Positions 1-8,741 of a DNA stretch of 64,000 bases are shown here, piece after piece. The first letter of the stretch is position 1, and every line of letters begins with the position of its first letter. Source of the stretch: Verrucomicrobiota bacterium (lineage in GTDB: Bacteria; Verrucomicrobiota; Verrucomicrobiia; Limisphaerales; PALSA-1396); assembly GCA_016200005.1 (NCBI GenBank), contig JACQFP010000048.1:1-64000 (forward strand), given 5' to 3'. Below the pieces are notes generated by a model. That model made no database searches. It was not told where the DNA came from and saw nothing but the letters and a program-made list of their open reading frames with translations. The position numbers were made by a program, and so were the translations under genes.

Positions 1-92
1 TGTTAAGTGCCGCAGTGCCGTCATAAGGAGTGCCGTTTTCTTGCCGGATTGCGATCATAAATTTGGGGGAGTTTATGATCTGAGTGCGGCCG
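1..92. repeat. Left transposon end with transposase-binding repeats
   Basis: Three related copies are visible: the tip repeat at 1-26, an inner copy at 41-60 (TTGCCGGATTGCGATCATAA), and an oppositely oriented copy at 73-90 (TTATGATCTGAGTGCGGC). They match the reverse complement of the right-end repeats (TGCCGAACTGGCATCATAAG). Multiple ordered binding sites at each end are typical for TnsB/TniA transposases. Confidence 0.7.
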
Positions 93-212
93 AAGGTGCC
101 GTCCAGCGCCGTCTCCCTTTTGCTTAAACCTTTCTGAACCGAGTTGCGCCGTCGGGAAGTGCCGTTAAAAAATCCTCGACGCCGACTTTTTCTTCAGGCA
201 GCAACACGCTCC

Positions 213-772
213 ATGCCTCATTCTCGATTTCGTTTTGTTCGCGACGACCAGCAACTCAAGGAACGGCTTTTTCACTCAAGCAGCAGCGCTGTCCACGCTG
301 CGGCTGCCAGGAAACATTAAACCGGCACAGTCTTCTCCACGGCAACGATCCTGCCAAAACCAACGGTCAATCGCCCCGTGGCCAGCGCGTTTTTTGTTCC
401 AACCGCGGCCAGCGTGGGGGCTGCGGGCGCACCTTTGGCATTTTCCTGGCCGATGTTTTGCCGCGTCACACGTTCACTGCGGTGTGGTTGTGGAAGCTGC
501 TCTGCCGGTTGCTGGCCGACGCTTCGGTCAAGGCGGCGGCTGAAAAAGCGCGGCTGCCGTTTGCCTTGGAAACGGTTTATCGTCTGCGGCGCGGTTTGAA
601 GCGCGGTCTGGACCTGCTGCGAACGCAGCTTTGTCGCGAACAAAAACCACCCGTCAGCCCGCACGCCGATCCGCTCCTTCAAACGGTGAAACATCTCCAG
701 GCCGTCTTTCCACACGGCCGGTGTCCGCCGGCTGAGTTTCAACTGCATTTTCAGCATCCGTTTTTGGGATAA
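213..772 (+). pseudogene. Zinc-finger transposon ORF, apparently frameshifted
   Basis: A plausible start at 213 (MPHSRFRFVRDDQQLKERLF) runs out of frame and stops at 318. The continuation lies in the frame that ends at 772. It carries a clear cysteine cluster beginning CPRCGC near 290-307 and further cysteines in CSN and GGCGRTF around 390-430. The two parts join if one base is removed or skipped around the T-run at 268-272. This may be a real mutation, a sequencing error in a homopolymer, or programmed slippage at CTTTTTC. The protein resembles the small zinc-ribbon/helical ORFs found beside verrucomicrobial TniA/TniB modules. I do not assign a function beyond DNA binding. Confidence 0.5.
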
Positions 773-965
773 GCCACGGCTGTAGGCGGCTGACTTTTGC
801 CGCCTTACGGCCGTCGTATTTTTTGCGCGGCAAATGGCGCGCCGGCGACAACGCGATAATACCATCCCGCCCTCCGGCGTCCGGCCAGTAGCGTCGCCGC
901 CGTGAATCAAAAACCACTCCGTCGCCGGCCAAAGGCCGGAACGGGCAACCTAAAAACTAAAACTC

Positions 966-2201
966 ATGCGAAATCCCACCGTTTATCTGAAAATGCGCGT
1001 GCTCGGGGCCATTGACATGGCCGAGGGTAAAACCATCCGCGACCGGATCAAGGCCGTCAGTAAGATGACCTTCACCGACGAGGAGGGCCAGCCGCGCCAG
1101 TTTACCTGGAGCACCATCTCCACCTGGTTGTGCCGCTATCAAAAACACGGCGTCACCGTCATGGAAAACAAGCCCCGCTCCGACAAGGGCAAACTCCGCA
1201 AGGTCTCGCCGGAAGACATTTTGGAAGCCCTCCGCACGGTACGACCCAAACTTCACGGCAAAACGCCCACGCGCGCCTTGCTCTACCGGCTGTGCATTGA
1301 AGCGGGACTGTTGACCCGATCGCAAGTCGCGCCCAACACCTTCAGCCGGCTGGTCCAGCAATTTGAAATGCTCAAGCCGGATCAGGACTGTGCCAATAAA
1401 CAGCGGCTGGCCTTTGCCAAGGCGCACGCCAACGAAATGTGGCAGGCCGACACGCTCTACGGGCCTTATGTCCAACTCAACGGCGCGCCGGTTCAAACCC
1501 GATTGATCGCTTTTTTGGATGATGCCTCGCGCGTCTGTTGTCACGGCCAGTTCTTCCCGGCCGAAAATGTGGACACGCTCATGGAATCACTTCGCGCCGC
1601 CTTCTACAAACGCGGGGTGCCGCGCGCGTTGTATGTGGACAATGGCTCCATTTACTCTTCCAAAGAGATCCTCCAAATCTGCGCCCGGGTCGGCTGCCTC
1701 TTGCATCACACCCCGGTGCGCGATGGCGCGGCCAAAGGAAAAATCGAACGGTTTTTCAGAACCGTGCGCGACCAGTTCCTGGCCCGCGATTTGGATTTGA
1801 GTTCCCTCGATTCTCTCAACCGCCAGTTCACCCACTGGGTCGAGGAGCATTACAACGCGCAAATTCATTCGGTCCTGGGCATCTCGCCGCTGGACCGTTT
1901 TGCGCTGGATCGCAAGTGGGTTCGCTTTCTCCCGCCCAACGAAGCCAACGACGAACTGTTCTTCGTCGAGGAAGAACGCCACGTCCGTGCCGACAACACC
2001 TTCGCGTTCAAATCGCTGCGCTTTGAAGCCCCGCGCCATCTGCCCGATCGTACCGTCCACATTCGCTTCCAGCGTTCACGCCCTACCGAACGGGTCATCG
2101 TCTATTACAAAGGCGAACGCATGGGCGAGGCCCGCCTGCTCGACGCCGTGGCCAACGACAGAAAACCGCTTCCACCTCAACTCCCAACTGCCAACTCCTA
2201 A
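966..2201 (+). CDS. TniA/TnsB-like DDE transposase
   Basis: This 411-residue protein has an RNase H-fold integrase core (rve-like) at about residues 150-310. The catalytic triad is visible as D162 (WQADT), D225 (YVDNGS) and E261 (GKIERFF). The last two are 35 residues apart, giving the DDX35E spacing. An N-terminal helical DNA-binding region precedes the core and a Mu-type C-terminal beta region follows it. It would catalyse cleavage and strand transfer at the end repeats of this element. The ATPase gene starts 12 bp downstream, so the two are probably co-transcribed. The length is a little short of classic TniA (about 560 residues), but the core is complete. Confidence 0.9.
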   Translation: MRNPTVYLKMRVLGAIDMAEGKTIRDRIKAVSKMTFTDEEGQPRQFTWSTISTWLCRYQKHGVTVMENKPRSDKGKLRKVSPEDILEALRTVRPKLHGKTPTRALLYRLCIEAGLLTRSQVAPNTFSRLVQQFEMLKPDQDCANKQRLAFAKAHANEMWQADTLYGPYVQLNGAPVQTRLIAFLDDASRVCCHGQFFPAENVDTLMESLRAAFYKRGVPRALYVDNGSIYSSKEILQICARVGCLLHHTPVRDGAAKGKIERFFRTVRDQFLARDLDLSSLDSLNRQFTHWVEEHYNAQIHSVLGISPLDRFALDRKWVRFLPPNEANDELFFVEEERHVRADNTFAFKSLRFEAPRHLPDRTVHIRFQRSRPTERVIVYYKGERMGEARLLDAVANDRKPLPPQLPTANS

Positions 2202-2213
2202 CTTCTTCTTTTT

Positions 2214-3014
2214 ATGATCCGCTCCCACTTCGGCCTCCAACGCAATCCCTTCGACCCGGAAGCCCTCACGCTGCTGGCCCACCAGCAGGAAATCTTCGAC
2301 ATCCTCCGCGTCCATGCGCAGCAGGGCGGCCTGTGTCTGGTGCTCGGCGAACCGGGCACCGGCAAAAGCGTGTTGAAACAATCACTGCTGACGCACGATC
2401 CAAAACGCATGATTACACCCGTCGTCAACCGCACGCTCCACACCTACCACAACACCTTGCGCATCCTCTGCGAAGCCTTCCAGATCGAGTTCCAGGGGCG
2501 TGACCATCACTGCGAACGCCTGCTGGTCCAACAAGCCTTCAGCGTTCACCGCGCTGGCAAGATGTTGGTGCCCATCATTGATGACGCCCATCTCATGCCC
2601 GCCGACTGTCTGCGCAAACTCCGCTTGCTCTGCGAAGACTTTCCCCGTTCCCACAACTTGATCCTGATCGGACAACCCCCGTTGCTTCAATCCCTGTCCC
2701 TGTCCATCAACGAGGAAATCCGCTCCCGCATCACCTACTCGGCGTTGCTGCCCCGGCTGGCTCCTGAAACGGTCGAACAGTTCGTTTTGGACCAACTCGA
2801 CCGCGCCGGTTTGGGCCACAACACCTTTACCCCCGAAGCGCTCGCGCTCATCGTCCGCTCCGGGGAAGGACTGCTGCGCCGCAGCCGCAACCTGTGCCTC
2901 GGCTCGCTCATCGAAGCCGTCCGCGATCAGACCCGCATCGTGGACCTCAAACAAGTCAACCGCGTCCTCATCCAACCCCACTGGAGAAATGACTGTGACC
3001 AGCCACTCACTTAA
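2214..3014 (+). CDS. TniB/ExeA-like AAA+ ATPase of the transposon
   Basis: This 266-residue AAA+ protein has Walker A GEPGTGKS at residues 45-52 and Walker B (MLVPIIDD) at about 117-124. It opens with the FGLQRNPFDP motif typical of the ExeA/TniB/TnsC group. In related transposons the ATPase stimulates the transposase and takes part in target choice. It follows the transposase by 12 bp, and its last 26 bases overlap the next ORF, so expression is probably coupled. Confidence 0.88.
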   Translation: MIRSHFGLQRNPFDPEALTLLAHQQEIFDILRVHAQQGGLCLVLGEPGTGKSVLKQSLLTHDPKRMITPVVNRTLHTYHNTLRILCEAFQIEFQGRDHHCERLLVQQAFSVHRAGKMLVPIIDDAHLMPADCLRKLRLLCEDFPRSHNLILIGQPPLLQSLSLSINEEIRSRITYSALLPRLAPETVEQFVLDQLDRAGLGHNTFTPEALALIVRSGEGLLRRSRNLCLGSLIEAVRDQTRIVDLKQVNRVLIQPHWRNDCDQPLT

Positions 3015-3270
3015 AAACGCCCGGTGGTCGCACGAACAAATCCGCGCCGCAAGAATCGCCCCCTTGCCTCCGCTGCTACAAAAACGCGGACTCCAACTCC
3101 TCGCCCGCCAGGCCGACAACTTTATTTTGCCCGCCTTTCCCGGTCTGATCATCAAAGACTCCTACTGGCGCTGGCCCGAGCGCAATCTCGCCGGCAACGC
3201 CATTGACTTCCATGTCCAAGTCCTCGGCCTGTCCTTCCACGACGCCATGCGCCAGATCACCGGCTCATAA
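2989..3270 (+). CDS. Small CHC2-like protein, no zinc cysteines
   Basis: This 93-residue ORF overlaps the ATPase gene by 26 bp. Its C-terminal half (YWRWPERNLAGNAIDFHVQ, then LGLSFHDAMRQI) has the shape of the CHC2 zinc-finger domain of DNA primases, in which GGDAIDFV is followed by a conserved LSF-x-EA helix. No zinc-binding cysteine is present in the protein, so it would be a degenerate, zinc-free version. Its place directly behind the ATPase inside the transposon suggests an accessory role in transposition or target binding. That role is inference. Confidence 0.6.
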   Translation: MTVTSHSLKNARWSHEQIRAARIAPLPPLLQKRGLQLLARQADNFILPAFPGLIIKDSYWRWPERNLAGNAIDFHVQVLGLSFHDAMRQITGS

Positions 3271-3292
3271 AACCACCGCGGGCGTCATCGGC

Positions 3293-3528
3293 TTATGACG
3301 CCAGTTCGGTCCAAACCGGGCCAAAGTGAAAAATCCACCCCTTATGATGCCAGTTCGGCAAAGCCCCGGCGCGCAGTTGAACAATGAAAAAAACCACCAG
3401 CCACGTCACAACGCTATGATCGTAACGCGGTAATTAGGCCACAAATGTGGATGCCAGTCCGGCAAACCTCCTCAAATCGCTATGACCCCAGTTCGGCAAA
3501 AAATATGACGCCAATTAAATCGGTAACA
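3293..3528. repeat. Right transposon end with repeated binding sites
   Basis: Imperfect copies of TTATGACGCCAGTTCGGCA lie at 3293-3310, 3342-3360, 3447-3464 and 3481-3498. The terminal copy at 3503-3528 ends in GGTAACA. The array covers about 235 bp without any ORF. The left end has fewer copies, and asymmetric ends are common in this transposon class. Confidence 0.75.
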
Positions 3529-3687
3529 CCTTGGCTTCGCTTTTGCGTTGCAGACTACACTGATTGTTCAATCCGCCATGCTTTCGAGAATCATCAAAGC
3601 GTTCGGAACTGAATGCGGCTTGGAAGCAAAAAATGGAGGCCAGCCGGACGCCAGCCCCCATTAACCCATGAACCCTCGTAACCCGTT

Positions 3688-5460
3688 TTACTGTCTTAAC
3701 CGATAGAACGCACTACCACTGCCAGCCGTGAACGTCACCGAGTTGTTAACGACCCCTCCGACCGGCGTCCAGAGACCACTCGCCACATCGCCCCTGGTTT
3801 CCAATGTAAAACCAGTGACTGACAACGGCCACGAGATCGTGACCTGGTTTCCAGAATGGGTGATGCTCAAGACAGGAGGTGCCACTGCCCCGACCCGGTC
3901 GTTGTCATTGATATGGGTGACATAGCCTGAGGTCCCGTTGGGAAGTCCATAGGCTGTTTGACTATCGAAGGTGGTAAGGTCCACCAAGTATCCGCTCACG
4001 GCGATGTTGCCGTTAGCGTTGACCGCGACGCCGTAACCCGTGTCGCCAGGACTCCCCAAAGCCTCCTTGGCCCACACCACGTTGCCGTCCTTGTCGGTCT
4101 TGAGCACAAACACATCCCGGCCCGTGGTCGCATGACTGGTGGTGGTCCCAAACAAATCCGTCGGGTTGCCGCTAACGTACCCGGCCGCATAGCCGTTGCC
4201 CGCCGCATCCGTCGTGGACCAGAACGGTGCCTCATCTGCCGCGCCACCATAGGCCTTATACCAAACTGCGTTGCCCGCCGAATCCAATTTGAGCCGGAAC
4301 ACATCGCCCGCGCCCGCGCTGGAGATCGTGAAGGCGCCCACCGTGGAACTGCCGGTCAATCGCCCCGACACGTACACATTGCCCGCCGCATCGTGACTCA
4401 CGACACATTCTCGCGGAGATTGGGTCGGAATGATCACCACCCACAGGCAGTTGCCCACACTGTCATACTTGGCCACAAAGTCATCCGTCAGGTCCGGCGT
4501 GGTCACATGGTTGGTGCCAAAGTCCGCGCCGGCGCCAGAGTCCATGACAGTGCCGCTGATGTAAACATTGCCCGCATTGTCTGCCGTGACACCCATGCCT
4601 CGTTCACCAGGAAACCCGCTGCCGTCAACTCCCCCAGCCTGCTTCACCCAAATCACATTGCCCGCGCTGTCATACTTGGCCACAAAAATGTCCTGACCAC
4701 CGTAACTGGTCAGCACGTTCGTCCCAAATGTCGCGGTACTCCTGAAGCCGCCCGTGATATACACGTTGCCCGAAGCATCCACGTCCACCGCCGAGCCCGA
4801 ATCCAGCAGCGCTCCTCCGCCCTGTCTCACCCATTGCAAATTGCCCAAAGTGTCGTACTTGATTAAGAAGATGTCCGCCCCGTCCGAAGTACCGCCAAAG
4901 GCATCATTCACCGTTGGATTCTGACTGCTATACACCGTGGCAGTGCCGTCAAAAGTCACATTGGTGCCGTTGAAAGAACCGATCACGTAACAGTTGCCCG
5001 AAGCATCCACCGCGACACTGTTGCCCGAATCGTTGTTCTCCCCGCCGCCCCGGTGGAACCAAAGCAGGTTGCCCACGTTGTCATACTTGGCCACATACAT
5101 CTCGTTGTCCCACGTGTTCCCTACGCTGGAGCCCTGACTGTAAAGCGTGTTGGGGAAACCAGGCGTATTGGTACCAGGCGCATTGGTGCCGAAGGTCACG
5201 CTGGGACCAAAGAAATTGCCCGCCACATAACTGTTGCCCGCCGCGTCAATCGCAACGGCATTGCCATGCTGCTGCACTTGCACAGGCGCATTCGTCGCAG
5301 GCAGCGCCGTTGTAGCCCACACAAAGGGAGGAGCGGCGGCCAGGGCGCCAGCCGAGATGAGCACATTCAGTCCACCCAGCACTACCGCCATTGCTAACAT
5401 TCGGATCGAGGAGCGGCCGGGTTTGTTTTGGGTTGAGTTGTAGGATGGGGAGTTATTCAT
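3688..5460 (-). CDS. Secreted SBBP-repeat beta-propeller protein
   Basis: This 590-residue protein begins with MNNSPSYNSTQ and has a signal peptide (MLAMAVVLGGLNVLISAGALAA). It is then built of about nine repeats of 45-60 residues with the pattern G-N-V/A-x-V-D-A-x-G-N-x-Y-V-x-G, followed by D-x-F-V-A-K-Y-D-x-x-G-N-x-x-W. These are SBBP (seven-bladed beta-propeller) repeats. The C-terminus (about 70 residues, ending FYRLRQ) is the small beta domain common at the ends of secreted verrucomicrobial proteins. An upstream in-frame ATG at 5532 exists, but the signal peptide favours 5460. It probably acts outside the cell in binding. No enzyme motif is seen. A copy of the shared 21-bp-spaced element lies upstream. 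Confidence 0.85.
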   Translation of the reverse strand: MNNSPSYNSTQNKPGRSSIRMLAMAVVLGGLNVLISAGALAAAPPFVWATTALPATNAPVQVQQHGNAVAIDAAGNSYVAGNFFGPSVTFGTNAPGTNTPGFPNTLYSQGSSVGNTWDNEMYVAKYDNVGNLLWFHRGGGENNDSGNSVAVDASGNCYVIGSFNGTNVTFDGTATVYSSQNPTVNDAFGGTSDGADIFLIKYDTLGNLQWVRQGGGALLDSGSAVDVDASGNVYITGGFRSTATFGTNVLTSYGGQDIFVAKYDSAGNVIWVKQAGGVDGSGFPGERGMGVTADNAGNVYISGTVMDSGAGADFGTNHVTTPDLTDDFVAKYDSVGNCLWVVIIPTQSPRECVVSHDAAGNVYVSGRLTGSSTVGAFTISSAGAGDVFRLKLDSAGNAVWYKAYGGAADEAPFWSTTDAAGNGYAAGYVSGNPTDLFGTTTSHATTGRDVFVLKTDKDGNVVWAKEALGSPGDTGYGVAVNANGNIAVSGYLVDLTTFDSQTAYGLPNGTSGYVTHINDNDRVGAVAPPVLSITHSGNQVTISWPLSVTGFTLETRGDVASGLWTPVGGVVNNSVTFTAGSGSAFYRLRQ

Positions 5461-5545
5461 AACTTTGATCGGTTGTTGTTCAATAAACAGTACGTTCGCT
5501 TTCGCATTTGCCTTGCCTGTATTTAAGCACAACCCTACAGAAGTT

Positions 5546-5592
5546 GAAAATCTGCACTACCTTTTTTCGGTGAAATTCATACGGTTTTTTGT
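5546..5592 (-). promoter_or_regulatory. Shared bipartite element, copy A
   Basis: On the minus strand the core GAAAAAAGGTAGT is preceded, exactly 21 bases upstream, by a second A-rich half-site (AAAAACCGT). The core lies about 96 bp before the SBBP gene start. The rest of the leader up to the DUF1080 gene end (5593-5869) shows no gene or other clear signal. Confidence 0.6.
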
Positions 5593-5869
5593 CCTGTTCA
5601 AGACGGGCTAAACCAAAACTGCCAGATCGACTTTTCACACGCATCGATTTGAAACTCAAATCCTGAAAGGACATCTAGCGGGAACGCAACCGAGCGCTTT
5701 GCGGAATCAGTCAATAAGTTTTTGAGCATTTACTTGTCGATCATTTCTGTGGCTGCAAGGATGTTGGGGTGGGCAGGAAAAAGGCAGCGGACAAAGTCGC
5801 CACTGATCGGCACTGAGCGTTTCCTGCGCGGTCAATGATTCACGTAATTTTTTTCTAGCCAGTTTCTTT

Positions 5870-6568
5870 TCAATTCAACGGTGTGACTTTGAGCTGTCGA
5901 AACGCCACGGGGCCGTGGTCGCCTTGCAGATAAATCGGACCGGTGCGATGCTCGGGTGCGTTTCGGCTTACGTTGGTGCCGTGCGCAATTTCAACGTTTT
6001 CCTGCACGACCCGTCCATTGAGAGTCACCTTCACAAACCTGGCGTTGGCGGTTTTCTTTCCAGACTTGTCGAAACGCGGCGCGCGGAAATCAATGACGAG
6101 CTTCTGCCACTCACCGGGCTTCTTGCAAGCGTTCACCATGGGAGCGTTCTCGCTATACACGGCCCCGCAATCCTCCTTGTCCATGTTTGTTTTGCCGTAG
6201 CTGTCGAAGATTTGGATTTCGTAAATGTTCATCATCTTCACGCCGGAATTGGAATGCTTTGCCACCATGAACTCAACTTCCAACAGGCAATCGCCAAAAG
6301 TGGCTTCCGACGACAGGTTCACTCCTTTCTCGAGCGCGACGAGTTCGTCGCCGGGGCCGTCCACTTTCAATCTCGTCTCGTCGCCCGAATTCAGCGCTGC
6401 TTTGCCGTATTCCCATTGGACGGCTCCGCCGCCGACTGTCTTCCAACCGGACAGGTCCTTTCCATTGAAGAGAGAAATCGCTTGGGAGTTTTCGGCCACC
6501 ACGTTTTTCGAGGCAACTATTAAAAATACCAGAGCTGCGACGACACTGACCTGAGTGTGAAATTTCAT
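5870..6568 (-). CDS. Secreted DUF1080 (3-keto-disaccharide hydrolase) protein
   Basis: This 232-residue protein starts at MKFHTQVSVVAALVFLIVAS, a signal peptide cleaved near VVAE. The body is a single DUF1080 concanavalin-like domain, shown by SLFNGKDLSGWK, then GDCLLEVEFMV, the SGVKMM segment (DUF1080 proteins usually have NSGI) and GPIYLQGDHGPVAFRQLKV at the end. Members of this family bind or hydrolyse sugars, and some cleave 3-keto-disaccharides. The exact substrate here is unknown. The upstream in-frame ATG at 6646 would put 26 extra residues in front of the signal peptide, so 6568 is preferred. The gene follows the TIM-barrel gene at 6695-8563 on the same strand and may be co-transcribed. 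Confidence 0.85.
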   Translation of the reverse strand: MKFHTQVSVVAALVFLIVASKNVVAENSQAISLFNGKDLSGWKTVGGGAVQWEYGKAALNSGDETRLKVDGPGDELVALEKGVNLSSEATFGDCLLEVEFMVAKHSNSGVKMMNIYEIQIFDSYGKTNMDKEDCGAVYSENAPMVNACKKPGEWQKLVIDFRAPRFDKSGKKTANARFVKVTLNGRVVQENVEIAHGTNVSRNAPEHRTGPIYLQGDHGPVAFRQLKVTPLN

Positions 6569-6694
6569 TTTAATGAAAATGGCGGGACATGCCTCACGCG
6601 TCAACGCTGAAAACGCGAGCAGGCGCAACGCCTGGAACCCAGGCAAATGATGAGAATTAAAGGCTGAACTAGTTCTTTCAAGGTTTTGCCGAGT

Positions 6695-8563
6695 TCACCG
6701 TTCGATTACCACGACGGTAGCAATGTCCAAACGTGGGATGGTTGTTTCCACGACGGCTCCCGTTCCGTCGTGGCGCATCGTGAATGGCAACGCGCCAGTG
6801 GTTGCGCCCGCATCGGCTGTCAGGGCGCGCATAGATTTAACGCGAGCAAACGGGACGCGACAGGTCAAATGGGCATGCAGGGCCGGGGTGACTTTGTCTT
6901 CAAACGAAGAGAGCCGCTGCACGTTGAGGTTGAGCAGGTGAACGATGGTGCGCTTTCCCTGATCGCGGACGATCACGCGGAGGGTCGCGGGGCCGTGCAG
7001 CACGACGGAGGGTTGGCCGATAGCCTGTTGAAGCTCTTTGAGCCAATCCGCTTGATCAGCAGGGATGGCGCGCCCGCCCTGTCGCTGAAATTTTTGAATC
7101 ACCGCCTGTTCTTTGGAATTAAACACCGAAAGTTTTTCCACTGCGACAACCCGCACGCCTTTGAGTTCTGCGCTCGTGAAATTGGCTTCACTCAACACCT
7201 CATACTGCACGTTTGCGCGCGTGAGCGTGGCGGCCAGTTGAGATACCGCGCAGTTGTTGGTTTCCGTCCAACGCCGGAAAGGCAGGAATAACACCGCATC
7301 GCGACGGCCATGCGTGTCGTTCAAAAGTCGTTCTTGAGCGCGAAGTAAATCTGCCTGGGGATGGATGGCGGCGATCATGCGCGAGCGTTGGGTTTCCGGC
7401 CAAGTCGGCCAGGACAGGTAAAAAGCATTGTTCGCCGCCGCTTCAGCCATCGCCAACCGCACGAGATTAGGCGCCGTGGTGTAGTCCCCGGAGGCAAGCG
7501 TAGTCGCCACCACCGGCTTGCCATGGCTAACCGCATGAAGTTGTTTGTAGGTCGGGGTATATTCGATGGTCTGGCCGTTGGTGAGGATGCGCGGTTGCCC
7601 CGATTCCACGAACCCGACTTGGGCCGTCTGGCCGGTGGCGAGAACGCGCGGCTGACTGGTCATGTCTTCAATTACAACAAAATCCTCTACCTGGCTGAGG
7701 TCATAAATGTTGATGCCGGAACTGCGGCATTGTGAATAAAACGCGTCGGCAGAATTGAGGCTATTGTTGCAGGTGACAAGGGCGTGACGATTAATCGTGC
7801 GGGCGTAGGTCCGCATTTCCGACAGAAAATCACCGGCGATGGTGGCACGGAATCGCAGGAAGTCATTGGTTCGCTGCAACGCCAATTGCCGAAACGCTGC
7901 GGGCGAGTTCGTCGAAAGTTCCAGGTTGAGGTTCGAGAGTAAACCTTCACCCTGGAGAAAGCGGGCGAACTTTTCCATGCAGTGTGAACAATAGCAACCC
8001 TGCAAATGCACAATCGGATTGTCGAAAAATATTCCATCGAGGCCGATTCCCAATGACTGGCGCACCATGAACTTTTCATAGCTACGCCAGTCGGGATTGT
8101 TCATGCAGGCCGGCTGATAATCGCCGCCGTACCACGAAGGGAGGGGTTGGCCGTTGCGATCCTGCTGTCGCCATTGAGCCGCGGGGGTGTGGAATTGGGA
8201 ACGTAATTCGGGCGGCCAATTTTGATCGAACGTTTCCAGTTTAACGATCGACGTAGCGCACAGATAACCGAGCGCCAGGCGGATGCCGAGAGACTTGGCG
8301 TGACGCACATATGCCGCGCGGTTCTGGCGCCGCCGCGCGAACAGTTCAGGAGTTGGTAATCCGGAATAACCGTCACTGCCGAAACCGCCAACATAGAGGA
8401 TCGTGGCGCCAATGGCGGCAGCCGCCTCGGCCTGATCGCCCACGCCGGAACTATCGAACGCATGACCGGCCATGCCCACGCGCACTTCCGACGGCATTTC
8501 AGCCCAGGCCGGGAACGTCAACAGCAAAGCGCTGCCGACAGATAAGGAAAAGATTTTTCGCAT
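6695..8563 (-). CDS. Secreted TIM-barrel glycoside hydrolase-like protein
   Basis: This 622-residue protein has a signal peptide (MRKIFSLSVGSALLLTFPAWA). The N-terminal half looks like a TIM barrel related to GH42/GH-A-type hydrolases, with a conserved GLDGIFFDNP strand followed by a CYCSHC cysteine pair. The middle (about 400-530) resembles the glutamine-amidotransferase-like trimerisation domain of beta-galactosidases (GVRVVAVEKLSVF, FQRQGGRAI). The C-terminus is a small beta domain (IVHLLNLNVQ). The same fold order and CSHC motif occur in the gene at 18021-20048. It follows a pseudopilin gene on the same strand. The exact glycosidase family and substrate are not recognised. Confidence 0.7.
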   Translation of the reverse strand: MRKIFSLSVGSALLLTFPAWAEMPSEVRVGMAGHAFDSSGVGDQAEAAAAIGATILYVGGFGSDGYSGLPTPELFARRRQNRAAYVRHAKSLGIRLALGYLCATSIVKLETFDQNWPPELRSQFHTPAAQWRQQDRNGQPLPSWYGGDYQPACMNNPDWRSYEKFMVRQSLGIGLDGIFFDNPIVHLQGCYCSHCMEKFARFLQGEGLLSNLNLELSTNSPAAFRQLALQRTNDFLRFRATIAGDFLSEMRTYARTINRHALVTCNNSLNSADAFYSQCRSSGINIYDLSQVEDFVVIEDMTSQPRVLATGQTAQVGFVESGQPRILTNGQTIEYTPTYKQLHAVSHGKPVVATTLASGDYTTAPNLVRLAMAEAAANNAFYLSWPTWPETQRSRMIAAIHPQADLLRAQERLLNDTHGRRDAVLFLPFRRWTETNNCAVSQLAATLTRANVQYEVLSEANFTSAELKGVRVVAVEKLSVFNSKEQAVIQKFQRQGGRAIPADQADWLKELQQAIGQPSVVLHGPATLRVIVRDQGKRTIVHLLNLNVQRLSSFEDKVTPALHAHLTCRVPFARVKSMRALTADAGATTGALPFTMRHDGTGAVVETTIPRLDIATVVVIER

Positions 8564-8741
8564 GTTTTATCAGTTTTCAGGAGGCTTCACAACCGGAAGA
8601 CAGAAGGCGAAGTCTTCTCAGTTTTGAAACAACGACGCACCTTTTGTTACGAGTTTATAGGACACTCGCTGAAAACGAAGCTTTGGGCACAAGGCAGGCC
8701 GTGATCGCCTCCGCGACGGGTTACGGGAAGGCGTTGGTGGC

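Larger units (their letters stand above)
1..3528. mobile_element. Complete TniA/TniB-type (Tn7-like) transposon
   Basis: Both tips have the same form: TGTTA, 14 bases, then GTCATA. The left tip is bases 1-25. The right tip, read on the minus strand, runs from 3528 to 3504. Between them lie a zinc-finger ORF, a DDE transposase, an AAA+ ATPase and a small CHC2-like ORF, all on the plus strand, with arrays of imperfect TTATGAnGCCAGTTCGGCA-type repeats at the ends. This is the architecture of transposons mobilised by a TniA/TnsB transposase plus a TniB/TnsC ATPase. Such elements usually make a 5-bp target duplication. CCTTG follows the right tip, but the left flank is outside the window, so the duplication cannot be checked. 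No cargo gene is seen. Confidence 0.85.

Noticed and set aside
3958-4866. Long plus-strand open frame of about 300 codons
   Set aside because: It lies opposite the SBBP gene and has arginine- and histidine-rich low-complexity sequence without family features. It is an antisense shadow of the repeats.
3740-5300. Periodic DNA similarity that could suggest a tandem repeat array or CRISPR
   Set aside because: The period (about 150-180 bp) follows the SBBP protein repeats. There are no short identical repeats with unique spacers.
8596-8617. Inverted repeat GAAGAC/GTCTTC between pseudopilin and TIM-barrel gene
   Set aside because: It has a stem of only six pairs, a ten-base loop and no T-run in the direction of transcription, so it is not called a terminator.
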